Source of the DNA: Mannheimia cairinae
Lineage (GTDB): Bacteria; Pseudomonadota; Gammaproteobacteria; Enterobacterales; Pasteurellaceae
Direction: 5' to 3'
DNA length: 64,000 nt
Assembly: GCF_028649535.1 (NCBI RefSeq)
Contig: NZ_JAQSJE010000003.1
Span: 1-64,000 of the forward strand
Of the stretch, positions 56,460 through 64,000 are shown piece after piece. The notes below the pieces were generated by a model, which searched no databases, was not told the origin of the DNA, and worked only from the letters and a program-made list of their open reading frames with translations. Both the position numbers and the translations under genes were made by a program. Every line of letters begins with the position of its first letter. Positions within the stretch are counted from its first letter, which is position 1.

Positions 56460-57138
56460 AATTATTTCCTATTTTGCTGTGCTTTGCGATAAGTTTGTTA
56501 CACGGAATACCATCATTATTACCATCTAATTCTTTCCAACCACATTGGCGAAAATAACGTAATGCAAGTTCATAGCTACCAATTTGTTGGCAGCTTAGTT
56601 TTCTTTGGCAATTAATATGTCGAGATGAGTTCGCAAAACTTTCACGATTTTTAACCGCTTGTGTAGAAGACACTCCATTATGTTTTCGCCATTCTGAAGG
56701 TGGTATGGGAGAATTGTCTCGCCACAAACCGATTCTTGCTTGTTGAGCGTGTTTTTGGGCCTGTTCATAGTGTTTAGCGGTTCTTGTATAAGCCCAAGCC
56801 ATACCTTGTTGCACTAATTTTAAATTAATATTTTCGCCTTTGTCGTTATACACCTCAGCAAGTAATCGCTGGTAACGATCGTAACCTGTACTTTTGAGCA
56901 TAACATTTTGTTTAAAAACCTGGTTTGCTAAAGCTTGTTTTGCTCTGTTCCCATAAGGTTGTGAGGATTCCGGTGCATCGATGTGAAGTAATCGGACTTT
57001 AATTTGTTTGCGATCGAATAAGCAAGTAAGCGTATCGCCATCACTAATACTTACGACTTTGCATTGGATTTGTCGCTCAGAGGCAACACTATTTAGACAA
57101 AAAAGAAAAGTAATAATAAGAGAATAAATATACTTCAT
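56452..57138 (-). CDS. Secreted thermonuclease-family protein with an excalibur calcium-binding domain
   Basis: About 228 residues from ATG 57138 (MKYIYSLIITFLFCLNSVASE, a signal peptide). The first upstream start (57159) lies inside a terminator stem and is rejected. A staphylococcal-nuclease domain (VVSISDGDTLTCLFDRKQIKVRLLHIDAPES, DRYQRLLAEVYND, MAWAYTR) holds the catalytic Arg/Asp/Glu positions. The C-terminus is an excalibur-like motif (about 190-215) ending with Asp-rich DGNNDGIPC. It probably degrades extracellular or periplasmic nucleic acid using Ca2+. The coupling to csdA is unusual. Confidence 0.87.
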   Translation of the reverse strand: MKYIYSLIITFLFCLNSVASERQIQCKVVSISDGDTLTCLFDRKQIKVRLLHIDAPESSQPYGNRAKQALANQVFKQNVMLKSTGYDRYQRLLAEVYNDKGENINLKLVQQGMAWAYTRTAKHYEQAQKHAQQARIGLWRDNSPIPPSEWRKHNGVSSTQAVKNRESFANSSRHINCQRKLSCQQIGSYELALRYFRQCGWKELDGNNDGIPCNKLIAKHSKIGNNYA

Positions 57139-57147
57139 AAATAAAAA

Positions 57148-57174
57148 AATATAGGGCATTGATACCCTATATTT
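57148..57174 (-). terminator. Terminator after the AGCS symporter gene
   Basis: AATATAGGG-loop-CCCTATATT, followed on the minus strand by TTTTTTTA, ends the symporter transcript just before the nuclease start. Confidence 0.8.
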
Positions 57175-57183
57175 TATCAGATT

Positions 57184-58551
57184 TTATAATGTTTCGCCTT
57201 TTTTAAGACGATTAAAGAAATCTTTAGTTTCGCCAATAATCACTTTGCGTAATGCAATAAGAGCAATTAAATTTGGGAATGCCATTAAACCATTTACAAT
57301 ATCTGCTATCGTCCAGATAGTTTCAAGGGTTAAAAATGGAGCAGAGGCAATTAATGCAATAAAGACGAAACGATAAAGTTTGAGATATTGTGTTCGCCCT
57401 TTAGTTAAATAGACAAAGCAACGTTCGCCATAATAGCACCAACCTAAAATGGTTGTGAATGCAAAAAAGACTAAACCAACAGTAACGATAATGGCCCCAA
57501 ACGAGCTGTCTAACCCTTGAGTAAATGCGGTGGTGGTTAATGCGGCACCTTTAATATCGCCAGTCCAAGCTCCTGAAATAACAATTACCAAGCCTGTCAT
57601 TGTGCATACAATGATGGTATCTAAAAATGTGCCTGTCATTGAAATTAAGCCTTGGCGTACCGGCTCTTTTGTTTGTGCAGCAGCTGCTGCAATAGGAGCA
57701 GAACCAAGACCTGATTCGTTAGAAAAAATACCACGAGCCACACCTAATTGAATTGCTTGCATTACCGTAAAACCAAAGGCTCCACCTAATGCGGCTTCAG
57801 GATTAAATGCAGCATGAATAATTGTTGCTATTGCAGAAGGAACTTTATCTGCATTCATTAAAATAACCGATAGCGAGGCGACCACATAAGCAATAGCCAT
57901 AAAAGGTACAATAATCGCAGCAATTTTCGAAATACGTTTTACACCGCCTAAAATAATAGATGTCACCACTAAAGTTAAGATAATTGCACTAAAAATAATT
58001 GGAATATCAAAGGTTTTTTCCAGTGCCGTCGTAATTCCATTTACTTGAGGAAATGTTCCAATACCAAGTAAGGCAACTAAAATACCAAAAAACGCAAAGG
58101 CTTTAGCCAACCAACGCCACTTTTTACCCATACCCATTTCGATATAATACATCGGGCCACCCGCAACAAAACCTGACTTATCTTTGGTTCGATATTTAAT
58201 AGCCAGTAAGCCTTCAGCATATTTTGTCGCCATTCCGAATAGAGCAATTAACCACATCCAAAATAATGCACCAGGCCCACCTGAATGGATTGCGGTTGCA
58301 ACACCGACAATATTTCCCGTACCAATAGTGGCAGCAAGAGCAGTTGAAAGAGCAGCAAATGCAGAAATATCGCCAGATTGGTTGTTACCTTTTTCGGGCT
58401 TAAACATATAAACGAAAGCACGTCCAAGCTGGGTAATTTGGATACCTTTTAATGAAAGTGTTAAATAAAGACCTACACCAGAGAGCAAAATAAGTAGTGG
58501 CGCTCCCCAAATAAAACTATTGATTTGATTAAGAATAGTGTCAAATGACAT
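57184..58551 (-). CDS. Na+:alanine/glycine symporter (AGCS family)
   Basis: The 455-residue membrane protein has about eleven helices and the AGCS signatures FAALSTALAATIGTGNIVGVATAIHSGGPGALFWMW, GGPMYYIEMGMG and RGIFSNESGLGSAPIAAAAA. It takes up glycine or alanine with Na+. A tandem glycine riboswitch lies in its leader, which points to glycine as at least one substrate. GAGGA lies before the ATG. Confidence 0.94.
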   Translation of the reverse strand: MSFDTILNQINSFIWGAPLLILLSGVGLYLTLSLKGIQITQLGRAFVYMFKPEKGNNQSGDISAFAALSTALAATIGTGNIVGVATAIHSGGPGALFWMWLIALFGMATKYAEGLLAIKYRTKDKSGFVAGGPMYYIEMGMGKKWRWLAKAFAFFGILVALLGIGTFPQVNGITTALEKTFDIPIIFSAIILTLVVTSIILGGVKRISKIAAIIVPFMAIAYVVASLSVILMNADKVPSAIATIIHAAFNPEAALGGAFGFTVMQAIQLGVARGIFSNESGLGSAPIAAAAAQTKEPVRQGLISMTGTFLDTIIVCTMTGLVIVISGAWTGDIKGAALTTTAFTQGLDSSFGAIIVTVGLVFFAFTTILGWCYYGERCFVYLTKGRTQYLKLYRFVFIALIASAPFLTLETIWTIADIVNGLMAFPNLIALIALRKVIIGETKDFFNRLKKGETL

Positions 58552-58606
58552 TTGAAAATTCCTCGTAAAAACTGCTTACAAGGAAAGAAAAGCAAATGAT
58601 GGCAAA

Positions 58607-58654
58607 CAAGCGATTAAAAAACGATAATTTTTTGCAAAACAAAAAACTCGCTTG
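58607..58654 (-). promoter_or_regulatory. Stem-loop between the glycine riboswitch and the symporter start
   Basis: CAAGCGA and TCGCTTG (58607-58613 and 58648-58654) can pair around a long A/T-rich loop with further internal pairing. It lies between the aptamers and the ATG and may be the expression platform. The T-run on the minus strand is short, so this is tentative. Confidence 0.35.
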
Positions 58655-58670
58655 ATGTTAAATAGATTTT

Positions 58671-58866
58671 ACTTTTCTCCCCTGTCCTTTTGCCTGAGCG
58701 TTTCACGCATATAAATATAAGTAATGCATTTTCGCCTTCGGCGTCCATTTTCTATTTACATAGAGTGGATCTCTCCAAGGGTTCGTCCAGTAACAGTCCT
58801 CGCAACTAAAAGTTGCACCTGAAAGAGTTTACCTCGTCGGTGAAATGTTAATTCATTTCTCTCCAG
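58671..58866 (-). ncRNA. Tandem glycine riboswitch
   Basis: Two glycine-aptamer cores are readable on the minus strand. The 5' one has GGAGAG, CACCGACGAGG, TTTCAGGTGCAAC and GAGGACTGTTACTGGACGAA. The 3' one has ACGCCGAAGGCGAAAA, ACGCTCAGGCAAAAGGACAG and GGGGAG. A short linker joins them. Glycine binding is expected to change expression of the downstream AGCS symporter. Confidence 0.93.
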
Positions 58867-58913
58867 CTACCTTCATCCGAACAATCTGATTTATTTTAAA
58901 TAATAAAATAAAA

Positions 58914-58946
58914 AAGAGTTGCTCAATTCTAGCAACTCTTTTTTTA
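58914..58946. terminator. Terminator after the AI-2E family gene
   Basis: AAGAGTTGCT-CAATTCT-AGCAACTCTT, with A-rich sequence to the left and T7 to the right. It probably stops the minus-strand AI-2E-family transcript. Confidence 0.8.
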
Positions 58947-58955
58947 TCGTCAAGT

Positions 58956-60014
58956 TTAATTTTCGTGATGTTTTTGATCTTTTGGTACTTCTTCTAAATC
59001 GCTAAATAATACAGCATATTTTCGGGTATTTTTATTAGACTCTAGTGCAACTTTGCACGCCATTGTTAAAGGAACAGATAGCAACATTCCAACAGTGCCT
59101 AGCAACCAGCCCCAAAATAAGAGTGAGAGGAAAACAACTAAAGTAGAAAGCCCAAGTTTTTTACCCATTAATCTAGGCTCAAGAGCATTACCAATAGCCA
59201 TATTAATTGCAATAATCCCTAGCAGTACACCTAATCCTACGGAAAAACCATTTAATATTAAAGCTTGAATAACAATCGGAATACCTGCCAAAATAGAACC
59301 GATATTTGGCACATAATTCAGTAAGAAACTTAAAATAGCCCATAAAATAGCATATTGAACACCGAGACATTCTAGTAATATCCAGACCAATAAACCGGTT
59401 ATTAAACTCACAAAAGTTTTGACACCTAGATATCCAATAACACCATCTAATACTTGGTTAATATATTCTTTCTCATTGCGTAAGTCGTCATCGGCACTAA
59501 GCACTAATGCGAGTTTATATTTAGCAACGGGCATTTCAAATAACATAAAAATAACAATCAGGAATATCACAAAAATATTTGATAATGCACCAGAAAGCCC
59601 TTTTAGTAATTGGCTCACTAAATTCATTATTGAGCTTGGATCAAGCTTGCTCATTATTTCTTCTTGCGTTACGGTAATCGGTAGATTCCATTGATTAGCG
59701 ATTGTCATTAACGATTGAATTCGAGCTGAAAGTTGTACTTTATATTGAGGAATAGAAGTTGTAAATTCTTGTAAGGTGCTATTAATTACGCCAGCAAGAA
59801 AAGAAAAACCTAGCATAAAGACGATAAAGAGTATCGCAATAGCCAAAGAGAGTGGTACTTTGCGTTTTATCATAAATTTAATCATTGGAGAGCAGATAAT
59901 CGCAATGAAAAGAGAAAGTAAAAACGGTACCACAATTTCATTGGAAAGCTTAATGCCAGCTAGGATGATGATTATAGCGGCTATACTAACTAAAGTGCGA
60001 CTGTATGATGTCAT
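58956..60014 (-). CDS. AI-2E family transporter (PerM-like)
   Basis: About 352 residues from ATG 60014, which has AAGGAT upstream; the earlier ATG at 60038 lacks support. The protein has N-terminal helices (VSIAAIIIILAGIKLS, IVVPFLLSLFIAIICSP), a soluble insert (about 60-150) and the conserved C-terminal block VKTFVSLITGLLVWI, FLLNYVPNIGSILAGIP, NALEPRLMGKKLGLSTLVVFLSLLFWGWLLG. Family members have been called AI-2 exporters (TqsA) or Na+/H+ antiporters; the substrate here is unknown. Confidence 0.86.
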   Translation of the reverse strand: MTSYSRTLVSIAAIIIILAGIKLSNEIVVPFLLSLFIAIICSPMIKFMIKRKVPLSLAIAILFIVFMLGFSFLAGVINSTLQEFTTSIPQYKVQLSARIQSLMTIANQWNLPITVTQEEIMSKLDPSSIMNLVSQLLKGLSGALSNIFVIFLIVIFMLFEMPVAKYKLALVLSADDDLRNEKEYINQVLDGVIGYLGVKTFVSLITGLLVWILLECLGVQYAILWAILSFLLNYVPNIGSILAGIPIVIQALILNGFSVGLGVLLGIIAINMAIGNALEPRLMGKKLGLSTLVVFLSLLFWGWLLGTVGMLLSVPLTMACKVALESNKNTRKYAVLFSDLEEVPKDQKHHEN

Positions 60015-60058
60015 AAATATCCTTATGCAAGCGGTCAAAAAATAATAATTTTTGCAAT

Positions 60059-60472
60059 TTATTGATTTTCAAACCAACTTTCTAAAATTAAACAAGCAGA
60101 AATAGAATCTACTTTATCTTTTTTTAATGCTTTATAGCCACCACGGGAAAAAATTTCTGCTTTTGCTTCAACGGTTGTTAAACGTTCATCTTGTAATTCA
60201 ACAGGTAAATTAAAGCGGCCATTTAAGCGGTTAGCAAATTTTTTAGCACGTAGAGTAAGAGGTTGTTCTGTACCGTCCATCTTGAGAGGCAAACCTACTA
60301 CTAACAGATCGGGTTTCCACTCTTGTAAAACCTTACCTATTTCTTCCCAGTTTGGAATACCGTCTTGAGCTTTAAATGCGGGCAAACCTTGTGCTGTACC
60401 TGTAATACTTTGCCCAACTGCGCAGCCAATGCTATAAGTACCAAAATCGAAAGCAATAATAGTTTGTGCCAT
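60059..60472 (-). CDS. ruvX: Putative pre-16S rRNA nuclease YqgF/RuvX
   Basis: The 137-residue RNase H-fold protein has [17 protein letters not shown] (catalytic Asp), [16 protein letters not shown] and [11 protein letters not shown]. It completes 16S rRNA 5'-end maturation in E. coli. It overlaps yqgE by one base (stop and start share an A), the usual rsmE-yqgE-ruvX order. Confidence 0.94.
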   Translation of the reverse strand: MAQTIIAFDFGTYSIGCAVGQSITGTAQGLPAFKAQDGIPNWEEIGKVLQEWKPDLLVVGLPLKMDGTEQPLTLRAKKFANRLNGRFNLPVELQDERLTTVEAKAEIFSRGGYKALKKDKVDSISACLILESWFENQ

Positions 60473-61032
60473 TATGCCCTCCCTGCTTTTGCTAATACAC
60501 CTAAAACACCCATCATTTCATAAGCTTCTGACCAGCGTTCTAAATAGCTCGTCTCAAATAATGTTTTTTCATTACTATCAGAAATAACCCAATAATTTAA
60601 TGCAATTTCTTGTTCTAATTGGTTCGTTCGCCAAGTCGAGCAACCTAAGCAAACAATAAATTTTTCTGGTGAATCAGGGGTACCGAAAGAGTCTAACACA
60701 TCGCCAGAAGTTGTTAATGCGATTTCATTAGTGATCGGATAAGTATGCACAAAATCTTTTTCTGTTCTGGTGTGGATAATAAAGCCTCTATCTTGATTCA
60801 CCGGGCCACCACTTAGTACCATTTGATCTTTTTTATAGTTTCGTTGATTTGCCATTTGGAAATCCATTCGAGTAAGCAATTCTAATACAGAAAGATCGGT
60901 AGGAGTGTTGATCACAACCCCCATTGCTCCTTGTTGATTATGTTCACAAATATAGATAACGGTACGATCAAAATACTCATCATCCATTTCAGGTGTTGCA
61001 ATTAAAAACTTACCTTGTAAATTCTCTAACAT
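60472..61032 (-). CDS. yqgE: UPF0301 protein YqgE/AlgH
   Basis: The 186-residue protein has the UPF0301 motifs [51 protein letters not shown] and [17 protein letters not shown]. Its function is unknown despite strong conservation; in Pseudomonas AlgH affects alginate. It shares one base with rsmE upstream and with ruvX downstream. Confidence 0.94.
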   Translation of the reverse strand: MLENLQGKFLIATPEMDDEYFDRTVIYICEHNQQGAMGVVINTPTDLSVLELLTRMDFQMANQRNYKKDQMVLSGGPVNQDRGFIIHTRTEKDFVHTYPITNEIALTTSGDVLDSFGTPDSPEKFIVCLGCSTWRTNQLEQEIALNYWVISDSNEKTLFETSYLERWSEAYEMMGVLGVLAKAGRA

Positions 61033-61763
61033 TAAATATCTCCAAAACAGACTTGCAGTGCGGTAATGGCTGCCAGTGAGGCGGTTTCAGTACGTAAAAC
61101 ACGTTTGCCGAGTAACACTTCGGTAAAACCTTGAGTCTCTGTCATTGCAATTTCTTCAGCGGATAAGCCACCTTCTGAGCCAATCAATAAACGTACTCCC
61201 GCCTCTGGCACATTAGGAAGTTCACGAATAGTATATTTCGCACGAGGATGAAGGTTAAGTTTTAACATTTCATCTTGCTCTTTACACCAATCGGTTAATT
61301 TCATAATCGGACGAATTTCTGGAATTTCATTGCGTCCGCATTGCTCACAAGCAGCAATAGCGATTTTTTGCCATTGTTGTAATTTTTTATCTTGGCGTTC
61401 ATCATTGAGTTTTACACCACAACGCTCAGACCAAAGTGGTGTAATAGTTTTAACCCCAAGCTCGACCGATTTTTGAATGGTAAATTCCATTCTATCGCCA
61501 CGAGAAATTACTTGTCCTAAATGAATATTTAGGTTGGATTCACGGTCATCTAATTCAATCGAGTCAATTTTTGCAATAATTTGTTTTTTTTCAACCGCTT
61601 GTAAAGTTGCATTAAAAATATGATTTGAGCCATCAAATAAAATAATTTGCTCGCCTGCTTTCATTCGCAATACACGCCCAACGTGATTAGTAGCGTCTTC
61701 ACTTAAAATACAACTTTGTTGATTTGCCAATGGGGCAGGATGATAAATTCTTGGAATTCTCAT
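61032..61763 (-). CDS. rsmE: 16S rRNA (uracil-1498-N3)-methyltransferase RsmE
   Basis: The 243-residue SPOUT methyltransferase begins MRIPRIYHP, has an N-terminal PUA-like domain ([19 protein letters not shown]) and a C-terminal knot ([42 protein letters not shown]). It methylates U1498 in 16S rRNA. It is first in the three-gene operon. Confidence 0.95.
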   Translation of the reverse strand: MRIPRIYHPAPLANQQSCILSEDATNHVGRVLRMKAGEQIILFDGSNHIFNATLQAVEKKQIIAKIDSIELDDRESNLNIHLGQVISRGDRMEFTIQKSVELGVKTITPLWSERCGVKLNDERQDKKLQQWQKIAIAACEQCGRNEIPEIRPIMKLTDWCKEQDEMLKLNLHPRAKYTIRELPNVPEAGVRLLIGSEGGLSAEEIAMTETQGFTEVLLGKRVLRTETASLAAITALQVCFGDI

Positions 61764-61855
61764 AATGTTTAGTGATTAATAAATTATTAGTCTAATTTAG
61801 CATTAAAATAAGGTTATCGATATAATTTATTGATATAAGGTCAAAAAGAAAAATA

Positions 61856-61913
61856 ACAAGCGGTTAAATTCCACCAAAACTTTGCAATGTATTGAAGAAA
61901 TTTAACCGCTTGT
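61856..61913. terminator. Terminator of inverted uptake signal sequences between rsmE and yajG
   Basis: ACAAGCGGTTAAATT pairs with AATTTAACCGCTTGT over about 15 bp. It lies just after the yajG stop on the minus strand. Confidence 0.8.
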
Positions 61914-61933
61914 AAAAGCATTTAAAATATCAA

Positions 61934-62521
61934 TTATTTAAATTGATGAATTGCATTTGCAATTTCATTATCGTTATAAATTGCTTTCACAACATCAGAA
62001 TATGCTTGATCTAATACTTTTTTGATTTCATTGTTATCTGCACCAAATGCACCTTCATAGCCACGAGTTGCATTAAAGTTTTTGCTAAAGTTGCCTCTTG
62101 CACCTTGAACAGTCACTTCTACACCAACCTGAGCATTGGCTTTATAACGCAAGTTACCTTGTTCAACAGTAGCAAAGAATTGGCGGATATTTACGGTAAC
62201 ATTGGCATTAGCTGCACCTTGCACAATTTGGAAACCTTTTGCATTTAAATCTTGTTGCATTGCTTGTTGGAACATAGCCGCAACTTCTGGGACTGCGGTT
62301 AAACGAATAATTTCACCACTTTTTGTATAACTACCCACTTCACGAGAAGTACGTAGATCTTGAGTCATTACATTAACTGCAGCTGTTTGGTTATTCGTGT
62401 TAAATACCGCAGTTGGTGTTGGGGTTGAGAATGTCAGTACATTTGATTGACTCTGGCAGCCTGCTAATAAAGCAGCTGCAAACGTGCTAGCTAAAACTAA
62501 AGTTTTTTTAGATAGTTTCAT
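61934..62521 (-). CDS. yajG: YajG-family lipoprotein
   Basis: The 195-residue lipoprotein (lipobox LAGC, Cys22) has the YajG pattern VNVMTQDLRTSREVG, VAAMFQQAMQQDLNAKGFQI and the C-terminal KVLDQAYSDVVKAIYNDNEIANAI. Its role is unknown, though it is often near bolA as in E. coli, where yajG precedes ampG and bolA. It is divergent from bolA here. Confidence 0.9.
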   Translation of the reverse strand: MKLSKKTLVLASTFAAALLAGCQSQSNVLTFSTPTPTAVFNTNNQTAAVNVMTQDLRTSREVGSYTKSGEIIRLTAVPEVAAMFQQAMQQDLNAKGFQIVQGAANANVTVNIRQFFATVEQGNLRYKANAQVGVEVTVQGARGNFSKNFNATRGYEGAFGADNNEIKKVLDQAYSDVVKAIYNDNEIANAIHQFK

Positions 62522-62614
62522 AGTAAATCCTTCTATATTAAAGAAATTGTGTGAGAAATATATTTGCTAGTATAGTATCATTCTATTTTAATTTTCAATT
62601 AAAGAGAGCAAAAA

Positions 62615-62926
62615 ATGTCAGTAGAGCAGACAATTATTGAGAAAATCAATGCTGAATTTTCACCATTAGTACTAAATATTGAAAACGAAAGCTATATGCA
62701 TAGCTCTGGTAGAGGTTCAGAGTCGCATTTTAAATTAACGTTAGTATCAAAAAAATTTGAAGGGCAGCGAACGGTTGCTCGCCACAGAGCAGTCTATACT
62801 TGTCTAGCCGATGAATTAGCAAATGGTGTGCACGCACTAGCTTTACATTTATATACAGAAAGCGAATGGGAAGAAATAAGCGGAACTGTACCAAAATCGC
62901 CAAATTGTTTAGGTGTTGGGCAGTAA
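62615..62926 (+). CDS. bolA: BolA family transcriptional/Fe-S regulator
   Basis: The 103-residue protein shows the BolA fold: IEKINAEFSPLVLNIENESYMHS, the conserved HFKLTLVSKKFEGQRTVARHRAVYTCLADEL helix-loop and GVHALALHLYTESEW. BolA partners monothiol glutaredoxin and affects cell shape under stress. GAGAG precedes the ATG. It is divergent from yajG, as in enteric bacteria. Confidence 0.93.
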   Translation: MSVEQTIIEKINAEFSPLVLNIENESYMHSSGRGSESHFKLTLVSKKFEGQRTVARHRAVYTCLADELANGVHALALHLYTESEWEEISGTVPKSPNCLGVGQ

Positions 62927-63024
62927 TTGGCTAAAAATTGATTTAATTTATTTTGTAAATAAAATGCTTGAAATAGCCTAGTAAAATTGGTATATTTTTC
63001 CAATCTTTTGTTTGTTTCGGTTTC

Positions 63025-63114
63025 GGTGAGATGTCCGAGTGGTTGAAGGAGCACGCCTGGAAAGCGTGTATATGCGAAAGTGTATCGGGGGTTCGAATCC
63101 CCCTCTCACCGCCA
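63025..63114 (+). tRNA. tRNA-Ser(GGA)
   Basis: The acceptor stem GGTGAGA pairs with TCTCACC. The anticodon stem-loop holds GGA (within CGCCTGGAAAGCG), there is a long type II variable arm, a TTCGAAT T-loop and an encoded CCA. The length of 90 nt fits tRNA-Ser. Confidence 0.97.
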
Positions 63115-63195
63115 TTCATACTAAAAGATTCCTTACTGTTTTCATAGATATTTCCTTGGTTAAGTAAAAGTAGATAATACTTTTTATTTTAGGTT

Positions 63196-63230
63196 ATCCC
63201 CGAGTATTTATTGCTCGGGGATTTTTTTAT
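63196..63230 (+). terminator. tRNA-Ser terminator
   Basis: ATCCCCGAG-loop-CTCGGGGAT followed by T7. Confidence 0.9.
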
Positions 63231-63252
63231 CTTTGAAACATTCTCTAAAATA

Positions 63253-63280
63253 AAAAAGAGATTCTATAGAATCTCTTTTT
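63253..63280. terminator. Terminator after the NlpE-like gene
   Basis: AAAAAGAGATTC-TATA-GAATCTCTTTTT is a 12-bp perfect stem flanked by A and T runs. Confidence 0.85.
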
Positions 63281-63292
63281 TATTTTTATGCT

Positions 63293-63667
63293 TTAACGTA
63301 TTTTATCAAGTTTGTAATTGTTGTCGCTTTTTACTGTATTGCCGTTTGAATCGCAAATTTCGACATATTGCTCGGTAACTAAAAATGCAAGATTACCCGA
63401 TGCTTTTTCTAAACGGAGTACATTCTTTTTGTTTGGCTCCCAGCTGTAGGTGCCTTTATCACGATAGGCATATTCTTTTTTATCTTTGAAATAAACAGTG
63501 TCATATTGGTAAGTTTTGTCCGCATTTAAAGTAAGTTGTGCTTGAATTTTTTCACAGTCAGCACAAGGTAACTCGCCAGCATAAGTGCCTGTTACATTTT
63601 GTTGTGGTAGTAATGAACAAGCTCCTAACATCGCAGTAGTTAATCCAATTAATGCGATTTTTTTCAT
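63293..63667 (-). CDS. NlpE-like lipoprotein (copper-resistance/envelope-stress family)
   Basis: The 124-residue protein has a lipobox GAC (Cys17) and one NlpE N-terminal barrel with GTYAGELPCADCEKIQAQLTLNADKTYQY, including the CxxC metal/redox motif. E. coli NlpE has a second C-terminal domain; here only the first is present, which is the common short form. NlpE signals surface contact to Cpx; whether this short form does is unknown. GAGGA precedes the ATG. Confidence 0.85.
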   Translation of the reverse strand: MKKIALIGLTTAMLGACSLLPQQNVTGTYAGELPCADCEKIQAQLTLNADKTYQYDTVYFKDKKEYAYRDKGTYSWEPNKKNVLRLEKASGNLAFLVTEQYVEICDSNGNTVKSDNNYKLDKIR

Positions 63668-63698
63668 ACCATTTTCCTCTTTGTAATAAATAATTAAG

Positions 63699-64000
63699 TT
63701 ATTTAAAGCTCGGATTTACCTTAAATTCAAGACGAATTACTTCAGGTAAATCAGCTTGTATTTGTTCTAATAATCTAGCTTGTTGTAAAATTAAGCCTTG
63801 GCGAACCGTTGCACTTTGAACATTAATAATAAGCTGATTATCAACTAAATTTGCGACTCGGTAAAGCCCACGAAACGATTCAGGCAATATTTTCTGAACT
63901 TTTTGATTTAAGTCATTAATGACATTTGCTTTTTCGACAATTCTTGTCAGAGTTGAGTTCTGTAAAATATCATTAATATTTTTAGGTGCGGAATTTTTCA
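63699..64000 (-). CDS. DUF721 (DciA-like) protein, start just outside the window
   Basis: The minus frame runs to the window edge as KNSAPKNINDILQ...LTRIVEKANVINDLNQKVQKILPE and ends KVNPSFK. This is the short DUF721 domain that recruits or loads the DnaB replicative helicase in bacteria lacking DnaC. The last two bases of the window are the TG of an ATG whose A is at 64001, so only one base is missing. A TTG at 63887 is an internal codon, not the start. Confidence 0.8.
   Translation of the reverse strand, partial: KNSAPKNINDILQNSTLTRIVEKANVINDLNQKVQKILPESFRGLYRVANLVDNQLIINVQSATVRQGLILQQARLLEQIQADLPEVIRLEFKVNPSFK

Noticed and set aside
62794-63054. An 86-codon minus-strand open frame opposite bolA and the tRNA-Ser 5' part
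   Set aside because: It runs antisense to bolA and into a tRNA gene and has no family resemblance.

Overview
The window is chromosomal DNA of a member of the Pasteurellaceae, from the Actinobacillus/Mannheimia/Bibersteinia side of the family. Three things point there. The DNA is AT-rich. Uptake signal sequences of the 'Apl' type (core ACAAGCGGT) recur throughout, rather than the Haemophilus type (AAGTGCGGT), and several are paired as inverted repeats that act as terminators. Typical family genes are present: the e(P4) phosphatase hel, an OmpP2-like porin, a haemoglobin/transferrin-class TonB receptor, and a Bacillus-style riboflavin operon behind an FMN riboswitch. The exact species cannot be fixed from sequence reading alone.

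Layout. 1-640: left edge with the 5' end of a minus-strand gene whose start codon is followed directly by pentanucleotide repeats (probable phase-variable gene), then a decayed transposase fragment. 640-6250 (minus): hrpA, a UPF0756 membrane protein, a small coiled-coil membrane protein, grpE. 6460-9120 (plus): potD and a NorM-type MATE exporter. 9245-10341 (minus): a porin whose natural start codon is out of frame. 10.9-14.45 kb (plus): recB; 14.5-16.3 kb (minus): greB, pepB. 16.5-19.6 kb (plus): haem-protein TonB receptor; then hel (minus), a BASS transporter (plus), an orphan macA (minus) and a HAD phosphatase (minus). 23.9-25.8 kb: leucine attenuator and leuA. 26-31.2 kb (plus): rpoE-rseA-rseB-rseC, fadD, upp. 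31.2-33.6 kb (minus): lon with a heat-shock-like promoter. 33.8-37.9 kb (plus): FMN riboswitch and ribD-ribE-ribBA-ribH. 37.9-40.4 kb (minus): corC-lnt. 40.5-45.3 kb: a UPF0319 protein, purT with a PurR site, a histidine phosphatase (minus), a pseudouridine synthase, a CNNM/CBS membrane protein. 45.3-53.2 kb: mostly minus strand, with a lipoprotein, a P-loop kinase, infC-rpmI-rplT, recQ, cyaY, tsaD and bamD, then rluD and a tiny entericidin-like gene (plus). 53.4-62.5 kb (minus): YwiC-like protein, pfkA, csdA with a secreted nuclease, a tandem glycine riboswitch controlling an AGCS amino-acid symporter, an AI-2E-family protein, rsmE-yqgE-ruvX, yajG. 62.6-64 kb: bolA, tRNA-Ser(GGA), an NlpE-like lipoprotein and the 5'-truncated end of a DUF721/DciA gene.

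Most of this is conserved housekeeping sequence with recognisable regulation: sigma-E autoregulation, FMN and glycine riboswitches, PurR, leucine attenuation and ribosomal-protein attenuation. No CRISPR array, prophage, integron or intact insertion sequence was seen. The most unusual points are: the repeat-bearing start of a probable contingency gene at the left edge; a 62-bp double-palindrome element that has gone in frame into hrpA and occurs again next to it; the one-base mismatch at the porin start; macA without macB; and a terminator-like structured leader in front of rpmI-rplT. I found no convincing wholly new multi-gene system.
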